Shown piece after piece: positions 55,845 to 64,000 of a stretch of 64,000 nucleotides of DNA (position 1 is the stretch's first letter; the number at the start of each line of letters is the position of its first letter). Origin of the DNA: Enterobacter sp. EA-1 (GTDB lineage: Bacteria; Pseudomonadota; Gammaproteobacteria; Enterobacterales; Enterobacteriaceae); assembly GCA_002886105.1 (NCBI GenBank), contig CP025776.1:3472001-3536000 (forward strand), in the 5' to 3' direction. The notes under the pieces were generated by a model. It was not told where the DNA came from and searched no databases. It worked only from the letters and a program-made list of their open reading frames with translations. The position numbers were made by a program, and so were the translations under genes.

Positions 55845-58656
55845 TTAATCGACGTTCAGCGCGTCATTTACCAGAGCTTGTTGCTGTTTCTGGTGAACGG
55901 ACAGATATCCCACCGCCGGAGAGGCGGAGGCCGGGCGTCCTGCGTAACGCAGAGCCGCCCCAAACGGAATCACTTCACGGAAATGATGCTGGCTGCAATA
56001 CCATGCGCCCTCGCTGGTTGAGCGGCTCTTCCCGGCACCAGACAAAATCATGAACGTGAGCATAAGGTTTCAGCGCTTCCTGCACCGACTGGTGCGGGAA
56101 CGGGTAAAGCTGTTCGATGCGGACAATCGCGACATCCTTCTGATCGTTTTTACGACGCTGTTCCAGCAGATCATAATAAACCTTACCAGAACAAAGGATA
56201 ACGCGCTTCACGCCCTGCGGATCAAGATCGTCAACTTCGCCAATCGCCGGCATAAAGGTGCCATTCGCCAGTTCATCAAGCGTAGACACGGCTTGCGGAT
56301 GACGCAGCAGCGATTTTGGTGACATCACCACCAGCGGACGGCGCATACCGCGCAGTGCCTGACGGCGCAGCATATGGTAGACCTGCGCTGGCGTTGACGG
56401 TACGCACACCTGCATGTTCTGCTCAGCGCAAAGCTGCAAATAACGCTCCAGACGTGCGGAGGAGTGCTCCGGCCCCTGCCCTTCGTAGCCGTGCGGCAGC
56501 AACATCACCAGACCACACATACGGCCCCATTTCTGTTCGCCGGAGCTGATGAACTGGTCAATCACCACCTGCGCACCGTTAGCGAAGTCGCCAAACTGCG
56601 CTTCCCAGATGGTCAGGGTACGCGGTTCTGCGGTGGCGTAGCCGTATTCAAATGCCAGTACGGCTTCTTCAGACAGCACGGAGTCCCAAACACGGAACTG
56701 GCCTTGTCCATTATGCACGTGGCACAGCGGCGTATAGGTTGAGCCGTTAGCCCGGTTATGCACGACCGCATGACGGTGGAAGAAAGTGCCGCGACCGGAG
56801 TCTTCACCCGAAATACGGATAGGAATGCCTTCATCCACCAGCGTGGCGTAAGCCAGCGTTTCCGCGCCGCCCCAGTCGAACAGTTTTTCACCGCTCGCCA
56901 TTAACTGGCGATCGCCGTAGATTTTCGCCACGCGCGGCTGCATTTCAATCGCGTCCGGTACCGTGCTGATGCGTTTTGCCAGCTCCTGCAAACGCTTCAT
57001 TTCGACCTTGTTCGGGTAGCTCTCATCCCACTCGTGGTTGAGGTACGGCGACCAGGTAAAGGAGTGCATATTCATCGGACGCCACTCGTCCACAACGCAC
57101 TCACCGGCATCCAGCTTGTCGCGATAGAGGTTAACCAGCTCGGTCGCGTCTTCCGAGGGTGATGGTTTTGTCCTGCTCCAGACGGTCTGCGTAGATCTTA
57201 CGCGGCGTCGGGTGTTTTTTGATTTTCTGGTACATCAACGGCTGCGTTGCGCTCGGCTCATCGGCTTCGTTATGGCCATGACGGCGGTAGCACACCAGAT
57301 CGATAAACACATCGCGCTTGAAGGTATTACGGAAGTCGAGCGCCACACGGGTGACGAACGCAACGGCTTCCGGATCGTCCGCGTTAACGTGGAAGATCGG
57401 CGCCTGTACCATTTTACCGATATCCGTACAGTACGGCGTGGAGCGCGCATCCAGCGGGTTAGAGGTGGTGAAGCCCACCGGGTTGTTAATCACGATACGC
57501 ACGGTGCCACCCACTTCGTAGCCACGCGCTTTCGACATGTTCAGGGTTTCCTGCACCACGCCCTGCCCGGCAACGGCGGCATCACCGTGGATGGTGATCG
57601 GCAGTACTTTGTTGCTGCTCGGTTCATCAAGGCGGTCGAGACGTGCGCGTACGGAGCCAATAACCACCGGGCTAACAATCTCCAGATGCGACGGGTTAAA
57701 CGCCAGCGCCAGTGAACCCGGTGCCGCCTTCGGTTTCCACGTCTGACGAGAAGCCCATATGGTATTTCACGTCACCCGTACCGAGGTGCTCTTTATGTTT
57801 ACCGGCAAATTCGTCGAACAGATCCTGCGGCTGTTTACCCAGTACGTTGATCAGCACGTTCAGACGACCGCGGTGCGCCATACCCAGCACCACTTCGCGC
57901 GTGCCGCTATTACCCGCATGGCGGATCATCTCTTTCAGCATCGGCACCAGCGCATCGCCGCCTTCCAGCGAGAAACGCTTCGCCCCCGGGAATTTCGCGC
58001 CCGGTAGCGTTCCAGCCCTTCCGCTGCAGTCAGCTCGCTTAAGAAACGTTTTTTCTCTTCCGCACTGAAGCTGGATTTACCGGCAGCAGACTCAATTCGC
58101 TGCTGGATCCAGCGTTTCTCTTCGGTGCTGGTGATGTGCATATATTCCGCGCCGATAGAACCGCAGTAGGTCTCTTTCAGCGCCTGATCAGCTCGCCCAG
58201 CGGCAGCGTGTCTTTGCCGATGGCAAACGAACCGACATTAAAGGTGTTTTGGAAATCGGCTTCGGTCAGATCGTGATACGCCGGGTCGAGATCGGCAACG
58301 CGCTCTTGCTGCCACAATCCCAGCGGATCGAGATTGGCATGCTGGTGACCACGGAAGCGGTATGCGTTGATCAGTTGCAGGACTTTGACCTGCTTAGCAT
58401 TGGTGTCAGGGTCGGAAATAGAGGAAGAGTAACGTGAGGCATCTTTCGCCAGTTGCCGGAAATAATCACGTGTTTTGGAATGGAATTGATCCGGTTTGAC
58501 TCCGGTGCCTCGGTAATTGCTGGAACATGGAACGCCAGTTAGCATCTACCGAGTCAGGGTCGGTTAAGAAGTCTTCATAGAGCTGTTCTATCCAGCTCTG
58601 GTTAGACCCAGAGAGGTAAGAAGAGTCCAGCCAGCTTTCATTGCGCCGTTCTGCAT
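55845..58656 (-). CDS. sucA: SucA, 2-oxoglutarate dehydrogenase E1
   Basis: Thiamine diphosphate-dependent decarboxylase, about 935 residues. Starts MQNGAMKAG at 58656. Seen: [80 protein letters not shown] (ThDP GDxA motif), [40 protein letters not shown] and [20 protein letters not shown]. Indels near 58625, 58515, 58190, 58000, 57712, 57155 and 56020. TAA 55845-55847, 14 bases before sucB. Confidence 0.96.
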
Positions 58657-58782
58657 CGTGATCCCTTAAGCATTGTTATGCTTACTTCGCCGTGGATAAC
58701 TACGACGTACACTTTTAGCGCACGTCCCAGGGGTTCACTGCGGGCTCTTGGCGGCCCGCGAAGGAACCTTGTAAAAACCGTT

Positions 58783-58903
58783 GAATAATCTGCTTCGTTC
58801 AGGCTGCGACGGCGTTGCAGCCTCACTCCGGTCACATAGTTCACTATGCTCCCGGAGATTCGCTCAGCCGCGCCTTGTCTCGCTCTGAACGTCTTGATTA
58901 TTC
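58783..58903. repeat. 121-base imperfect palindromic intergenic element
   Basis: The ends are inverted repeats: GAATAATC-N5-CGTTCAG at 58783-58802 and CTGAACG-N4-GATTATTC at 58885-58903. The centre is also palindromic: CTCCGG-N3-CATAGT-TC-ACTATG-N3-CCGGAG (58826-58857). The whole could fold as one long hairpin, as ERIC/IRU-like miniature elements do. I cannot assign it to a named family. Confidence 0.65.
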
Positions 58904-58950
58904 TTAATAAGACAACAGTTTTAAAGATTTCTGCTTCTTACTCTGTCGTC

Positions 58951-59014
58951 TGGCGCTGCGCTTACACCGGCCTACAAATAGCGTAGGCCGGATAAGCGTA
59001 AACGCCATCCGGCA
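58951..59014. repeat. BIME (paired REP sequences)
   Basis: GGCCGGATAAGCGTAAACGC and CATCCGGC with GCGCTTACACCGGCCTAC in opposite orientation: two REP units of the enterobacterial type forming a BIME between sdhB and sucA. Such sequences stabilise mRNA and bind gyrase or Pol I. Confidence 0.82.
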
Positions 59015-59024
59015 CCGTTCACTT

Positions 59025-59742
59025 CTATGCACTGCGTTGCAACAACATCGACTTAATATGGCCGATAGCACGCGTCGGGTTCAGCCCTTTAGGACATACA
59101 CTGACGCAGTTCATGATGCTGTGGCAGCGGAATACGCTGAAAGCATCGCTCAATCCTTCCAGACGGCTATCGGTTTCGGTATCGCGGCTGTCGATAAGGA
59201 AACGATAGGCAGCCAGCAAGCCTGCCGGGCCGATAAACTTATCAGGGTTCCACCAGAACGACGGACAGGACGTAGAACAGCATGCACACAGGATACACTC
59301 ATACAAACCATCGAGTTTTTTCACGCTGCTCCGGCGCCTGCAGATGTTCCCTCGCCGGAGGATTTTGCCCATTATTCAATAAGTAAGGCTTAATCTTCTC
59401 ATATTGGGCATAGAATTGCCCCATGTCCACCACCAAATCACGGATCACCGGCAGCCCCGGCAGCGGGCGAATAACGATCTTCTGCTTGCCGTTACCCAGC
59501 GCGGAAATGGGCGTGATGCATGCCGTGCCATTTTTGCCGTTCATGTTCAGACCATCGGAACCGCACACCCCTTCGCGGCAGGAGCGGCGGAACGACAGTG
59601 TAGGATCCTTTTCTTTCAGCTGCATTAATGCATCCAGCAGCATCATGTCACGCCCTTCTTCCCCTTCCAGCGTGTAATCCTGCATGCGCGGAGCATCATC
59701 AACGTCCGGGTTATAACGATAAATTGAAAATTCGAGTTTCAT
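59025..59742 (-). CDS. sdhB: SdhB, succinate dehydrogenase iron-sulfur subunit
   Basis: 238 residues with three iron-sulfur clusters: [2Fe-2S] in [16 protein letters not shown], [4Fe-4S] in [18 protein letters not shown] and [3Fe-4S] in [17 protein letters not shown]. Starts [20 protein letters not shown] at 59742 and ends [10 protein letters not shown]. One extra base near 59322 shifts the frame. Fourth gene of sdhCDAB, 15 bases past sdhA. Confidence 0.96.
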
Positions 59743-59757
59743 TATCCTGTCTCCGCA

Positions 59758-61523
59758 TTAATAAGTACGAATCTTCGGCGGGAACGCCGGACGCAGTTCT
59801 CGGTTCCATATTGACGCTGCGACGCGTCATGACTCCGTTTCTGGCAGATACAGGGAATGGCACAGCCAGTTTTCATCGTCACGATCCGGATAGTCGAAGC
59901 GGCTATGCGCGCCACGGCTCTCAGTACGGAAGTTTGCAGAGACCGCCGTTGCATACGCGGTTTCCATCAGGTTATCCAGCCCGTGCACTCAACGCGCTGG
60001 GTATTAAACTCGGTGGAGGTATCGTCCAGACGGGCATTTTTCAAACGCTCGCGGATCACTTTCAATTGCTCCAGACCCTTCGCCATCGCATCGCCTTCAC
60101 GGAATACCGAGAAGTTGTGCTGCATGCACTCCTGCAACGCTTTGCGAATCGTGACCGGATCTTCGCCATCACGGTTGTTGTTCCAGCGGTTAAGGCGGTC
60201 CAGAGAAGCCTCAACGTCAGATTCGCCCGCATCACGCAATGTGCCCTGCTCGGCGATGGATTCTTGTAAGTGCAGACCCGCCGCACGGCCAAATACCACC
60301 GTGGTCAAGCAGTGAGTTGCCGCCCAGACGGTTAGCGCCGTGTACCGATACGCAGGCGATCTCACCCACCGCGAACGGGATCACCACGTCTTCGCCTTTT
60401 TCGTTCACCGTCAGCGCCTCGGCCGGTCACTTTGGTCGGAATACCGCCCATCATATAGTGGCAGGTCGGGATCACCGGGATCGGCTCTTTCACCCCGGAT
60501 CCACATGGGCGAACGTCCGCGACAGCTCCAGGATCCCCGGCAGGCGTGATTCCAGCACCTCTTTACCCGGTGATCGAGTTTCAGCTTGGCGTGTGGTCCC
60601 CACGGGCCATCACAACCACGGCCTTCGCGGATTTCGATCATGATCGAACGTGCGACCACATCACGACCAGCAAGGTCTTTCGCGTTCGGTGCGTAGCGTT
60701 CCATAAAACGCTCGCCATGTTTATTCAACAGGTAGCCGCCTTCACCACGGCACCCTTCCGTCACCAGCACACCTGCGCCCGCAATACCGGTCGGGTGGAA
60801 CTGCCACATTTCCATGTCCTGCACCGGTACGCCTGCACGTAACGCCATACCGACGCCGTCGCCGGTATTGATATGCGCGTTGGTGGTGGACTGGTAAATA
60901 CGGCCTGCGCCACCGGTCGCCAGCACCGTTGCGCGGGCTTTGAAGTAAACAACTTCACCGGTTTCGATGCACAGAGCAGTACAGCCGACCACCGCGCCAT
61001 CCCTGGTTTTTCACCAGATCCAGCGCATACCACTCGGAAAAAAATCGTCGTGTGGTTTTTGAGGTTTTGCTGATAAAGGGTATGCAGCAGCGCGTGCCCG
61101 GTACGGTCCGCTGCGGCTGCAGTACGCGCCGCTTGTTCGCCACCGAAGTTCTTCGACTGGCCACCAAACGGGCGCTGATAAATACGGCCATCATCAAGAC
61201 GGGAGAACGGCAACCCCATATGTTCCAGCTCAAGAATCGCTTCCGGGCCGGTTTTTACACATATATTCAATGGCATCCGGTCACCGATGTAATCGGAACC
61301 TTTTACCGTGTCATACATGTGCCATTCCCAGTTATCTTCATGGGTATTGCCCAGCGCAACGGTAATACCGCCCTGCGCGGGAGACAGTGTGGGAACGGGT
61401 TGGAAAGACTTTAGAGAGCAGCGCACAGGTTTGCCCGCTCTGGGAAATTTGCAGCGCAGCGCGCATACCTGCGCCGCCTGCGCCAATAACAACAGCATCA
61501 AATTCTCTGACTGGCAGTTTCAT
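59758..61523 (-). CDS. sdhA: SdhA, succinate dehydrogenase flavoprotein subunit
   Basis: 588 residues. FAD-binding [20 protein letters not shown], covalent-flavin histidine in [72 protein letters not shown] and the catalytic Arg region [16 protein letters not shown]. Indels near 61385, 61265, 61040, 61005, 60573, 60495, 60420, 60303, 59987 and 59828. It overlaps the sdhD stop (TAATG) and ends PKIRTY, TAA 59758-59760. Confidence 0.96.
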
Positions 61524-61869
61524 TACACACCCCACACCACAACGAATCCATAAATCACGTAAGCCGCAAGCGCAACGACAATCGCCAGTTGCAGCACCGC
61601 GAATAGCCAGCGGTTTAACGTAGTCGGTCAACACCTGCCACATGCCAATCCGCATGGATCAAAATCGAGAACAGCGCCAGCAGGGGCAGAAAACTTTGGT
61701 GAAGGCGGAGGAGAAAAAACCCGGTCCAGACTTCCCATGTCAGATCGCCGGTAACGGCAAAAAAGCCGACCATGTAGATGATGTATAACGTCAGGACGAT
61801 GGCGGTAGCACGGACAAGAATATAATCATGTACGCCGTTGCGTCCTAATGCGGAGGCGTTGCTTACCAT
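61523..61869 (-). CDS. sdhD: SdhD, succinate dehydrogenase membrane anchor
   Basis: 115 residues, three membrane helices, haem b ligand His in FSILIHAWIGMW and quinone-site Tyr in VLTDYVKP. Starts [20 protein letters not shown] at 61869. Indels near 61720, 61648 and 61610. Overlaps sdhC by 7 bases and sdhA by one. Confidence 0.95.
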
Positions 61870-62252
61870 ACGAGGACTCCTGCGAGAATTGAAAGCACGA
61901 CAGTGATCACAAAAGAAAGGTTAGCGGAACGTTTTCCTGCTTCGAGGGTTTCTTCCAGCCAGCCAAAGTCCATTAACATGTGACGAATACCGCCGACGGC
62001 GTGATAAGCCAGCGCAGTCAGGATGCCCCAGATAATGAATTTCGCAAAGAAGCTGCCCATGATGGCAGAGGCGGTCAGAAAGCCTTCTTGAGATGAGAGC
62101 GACAACCCCAGCAACCACAGCAGAATACCGACAGCCACAAAGGTAATGACGCCAGAAACGCGGTGGAGAATGGAAGCTATAGCCGTAACAGGAAACCGAA
62201 TTGTTGTCAGATCCAGATTGACAGGTCTTTGTTTTTTCACATTTTTTATCAT
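61863..62252 (-). CDS. sdhC: SdhC, succinate dehydrogenase cytochrome b556 subunit
   Basis: Intact; 129 residues from ATG 62252 ([20 protein letters not shown]). An in-frame ATG five codons upstream is possible but the shorter form matches E. coli. Three membrane helices; quinone-site Ser/Arg in [13 protein letters not shown] and haem ligand His in [17 protein letters not shown]. First gene of sdhCDAB-sucABCD, divergent from gltA. Confidence 0.96.
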   Translation of the reverse strand: MIKNVKKQRPVNLDLTTIRFPVTAIASILHRVSGVITFVAVGILLWLLGLSLSSQEGFLTASAIMGSFFAKFIIWGILTALAYHAVGGIRHMLMDFGWLEETLEAGKRSANLSFVITVVLSILAGVLVW

Positions 62253-62427
62253 GAATAACGCCCACATGCTATTCTTATAGTTTCCTTCCTCCGGTCTGCG
62301 AGCGGGTCAGACAGCGTCCTTTTCTATAACTGCTCGTCATGCAAAAAATTAGCTTCCAGATGCTAAAACGACAGGTTACAACGCTGGGTGGCTCGGGATT
62401 GCAGGGTATTCCGGAGACCTCGGCGGC

Positions 62428-62456
62428 AGTATAGGTCGTTCACAAAATCATTACAA
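62428..62456 (-). promoter_or_regulatory. sdhC promoter
   Basis: On the minus strand TTGTAA (62451-62456), 17-base spacer, TATACT (62428-62433). It closely follows the E. coli sdh promoter sequence (TTTTGTGAAC..CCTATACTGCCGCC). Confidence 0.8.
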
Positions 62457-62492
62457 TTAACCTACATATAGTTTGTCGGGTTTTATGCAGAA

Positions 62493-62510
62493 CAGTGATG
62501 CTCATCACGA
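62493..62510. promoter_or_regulatory. CRP-like site between sdhC and gltA
   Basis: CAGTGATGCTCATCACGA has the CRP core GTGA-N6-TCAC and is palindromic. cAMP-CRP activates both divergent transcription units in E. coli. Confidence 0.65.
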
Positions 62511-62565
62511 TAACAACATTTTTTAAATTTTAATCATCTGATTTGACAAAAGTTAAACATTCTTG

Positions 62566-62595
62566 TTACAAACTACGCCATAAAGGGCTTATAAT
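62566..62595 (+). promoter_or_regulatory. gltA P1 promoter
   Basis: TTACAA (62566-62571), 18-base spacer, perfect TATAAT (62590-62595); flanking TTGTTACAAAC and CGTAAAAAGTTATG match the E. coli gltA P1 region. Confidence 0.8.
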
Positions 62596-62910
62596 TCGTA
62601 AAAAGTTATGGGGTCTATCTTTCCACCTGAGATTTAGTTATGTAACAGTGTGACGGTATTGACCGATGTAATCAGGACAGTTATTAGTGGTATACAGGTT
62701 TGATAAATTCGGATTGCTAAGACACTGATTTGCTGTTGTTTCACTGTATTTTCAATGTGTACTTGCACGCGCCCATCGCTCTGTACCCTCGGTATCTCCT
62801 CTTCCACAGGAGCAGCGAGCTAAATAACAAACGGGTAACGTTGACGCGCAGATGAATGCAGATCCGGTGACGAAGTAGTCTTAAGCAATAAGGCGCTAAG
62901 GAGACCGTAA

Positions 62911-64000
62911 ATGGCTGATAAAAAAGCAAACATCACCTACAATGGTGACGCTGCTATTGAACTGGATGTGCTAAAAGGCACGCTCGGTCAGGATGTTATT
63001 GATATCCGTAGTCTTGGTTCAAAAGGTGTGTTCACTTTTGACCTCCGGTTTTACCTCTACCGCATCATGCGAATCGAAAATCACCTTTATCGACGGTGAT
63101 GAAGGCATCCTGCTGCACCGTGGTTTCCCGATTGATCAACTGGCTACCGAATCTAACTATCTCGAAGTTAGCTACATCCTGTTGTACGGTGAAAACCGAC
63201 GCAATCGCAGTTCGACGAATTTAAACTGACCGTTACCCGCCACACCATGATTCATGAGCAGATTACCCGTCTGTTCCACGGCTTCCGTCGCGACTCCCAT
63301 CCGATGGCAGTACTGTGTGGTGTAACCGGCGCGCTGGCGGCGTTCTATCATGACTCGCTGGATGTGAACAATCCGCGTCACCGTGAAATCGCGGCGTTCC
63401 GCCTGCTGTCCAAAATGCCTACCGTGGCGGCGATGTGTTACAAATATTCCATCGGCCAGCCGTTTATCTATCCGCGCAATGACCTCTCCTACGCCGGTAA
63501 CTTCCTGCACATGATGTTCGCCACACCGTGCGAACCTTATGAAGTGAACCCGGTGCTTGAGCGCGCGATGGACCGTATCCTGATCCTGCATGCGGATCAC
63601 GAACAAAACGCGTCGACCTCCACCGTCCGTACGGCGGGTTCTTCCGGCGCTAACCCATTCGCCTGTATCGCTGCGGGCATTGCCTCTCTGTGGGGGGCCT
63701 GCGCACGGCGGCGCCAACGAAGCTGCGCTGCGGATGCTGGAAGAGATCAGCTCCGTGAAACACATTCCGGAATTCCTGCGTCGCGCCAAAGACAAGAACG
63801 ACTCGTTCCGTCTGATGGGCTTCGGTCATCGCGTGTATAAAAACTATGACCCGCGCGCGACCGTAATGCGTGAAACCTGCCATGAAGTGTTGCGTGAGTT
63901 GGGTTCGAAGGACGATCTGCTGGAAGTGGCGATGGAGCTTGAGCATATTGCGCTCAACGATCCGTACTTTATCGAACGCAAACTCTATCCGAACGTTGAC
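62911..64000 (+). CDS. gltA: GltA, citrate synthase (type II), truncated by window end
   Basis: First enzyme of the TCA cycle. Starts [20 protein letters not shown] at 62911 behind AAGGAGA. Seen: [92 protein letters not shown] and [16 protein letters not shown] with catalytic histidines of both halves. Indels near 63043, 63073, 63200 and 63697. About 363 of 427 residues lie in the window. Confidence 0.96.

Larger units (their letters stand above)
58657..59024. other. sdhB-sucA intergenic region (368 bases)
   Basis: No gene. Contains, from the sucA side, a hairpin around 58731-58770 (GGTTC...GGAACC enclosing GCGGGC/GCCCGC), a 121-base near-palindromic element (58783-58903) and a BIME/REP sequence (58951-59014). 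In E. coli a weak sucA promoter lies in this gap; I see no clear hexamers here. Confidence 0.7.
62253..62910. other. sdhC-gltA divergent control region (658 bases)
   Basis: No gene. Contains the sdhC promoter (62428-62456, minus), a CRP-like palindrome (62493-62510), the gltA P1 promoter (62566-62595, plus) and a long gltA leader ending in AAGGAGACCGTAA. AT-rich GTTAAA-type motifs around 62520-62565 are suitable ArcA targets. Confidence 0.75.

Noticed and set aside
55845-58656. Frame changes in sucA as programmed frameshifting
   Set aside because: Seven changes in one gene, in both directions and without slippery-site plus stimulator structure, fit sequencing error seen everywhere in the window.
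62253-62267. Longer sdhC start five codons upstream
   Set aside because: The shorter form starting MIKNVKKQ matches the E. coli protein; the extra residues show no conservation I know of.

Overview
The window is about 64 kb of enterobacterial chromosome. It matches the E. coli K-12 interval at roughly 16-18 minutes, read in reverse: ybhS-ybhR, ybhQ, ybhP-clsB-ybhN, ybhM, ybhL, moaABCDE, yvcK, uvrB, bioA/bioBFCD, ybhB, ybhC, pgl, ybhA, modABC, acrZ, modEF, galETKM, gpmA, aroG, ybgS, zitB, pnuC, nadA, a tRNA-Lys/Val array, cpoB-pal-tolBARQ-ybgC, ybgE-cydXBA, sucDCBA, sdhBADC and gltA. Protein sequences resemble Enterobacter/Kosakonia/Klebsiella more than Escherichia. The E. coli blocks ybhDHIJ and mngRAB are absent. 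An eptA-pmrA-pmrB locus sits between yvcK and uvrB, and an orphan UrtE-like ATPase gene sits between uvrB and bioD. I infer a member of Enterobacteriaceae near Kosakonia/Enterobacter and cannot name the species.

Layout. 1-6.6 kb: exporter permeases, phospholipid synthesis (clsB) and small membrane proteins. 6.6-10.6 kb: molybdopterin synthesis with a Moco riboswitch and ModE site, then yvcK. 10.6-14.3 kb: PmrA/PmrB lipid A modification locus with PmrA boxes and an unannotated PmrA-box-driven 30-residue membrane protein. 14.3-17.8 kb: uvrB with a LexA box, a DARS1-like DnaA-box cluster, and a sigma54/NtrC promoter driving a decayed UrtE-like gene. 17.8-22.8 kb: biotin genes around a BirA operator. 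22.8-26.7 kb: ybhB, a lambda attB core, ybhC, pgl, ybhA. 26.7-32.1 kb: molybdate uptake and ModE/ModF. 32.3-37.6 kb: gal operon with both GalR operators, then gpmA. 37.6-42.2 kb: aroG, ybgS, zitB, pnuC, nadA. 42.5-43.3 kb: five tRNAs. 43.5-48.5 kb: Tol-Pal. 48.6-51.8 kb: cytochrome bd. 52.4-64 kb: TCA-cycle genes sucABCD, sdhCDAB and gltA.

Functionally, the molybdenum genes form one circuit: ModE is encoded here, with sites at both moaA and modA. The right third holds the envelope (Tol-Pal) and respiratory/TCA core.

Most protein genes are interrupted by single-base insertions or deletions at short homopolymers, while the protein remains recognisable in the next frame. Two tRNA-Lys copies also carry an extra base. 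I read this as uncorrected sequencing error, not gene decay. Gene coordinates therefore span from the true start to the true stop across the frame changes. Exceptions that are not simple indels are the UrtE-like gene (in-frame stop, altered signature motif) and tolA (loss of the membrane anchor region).
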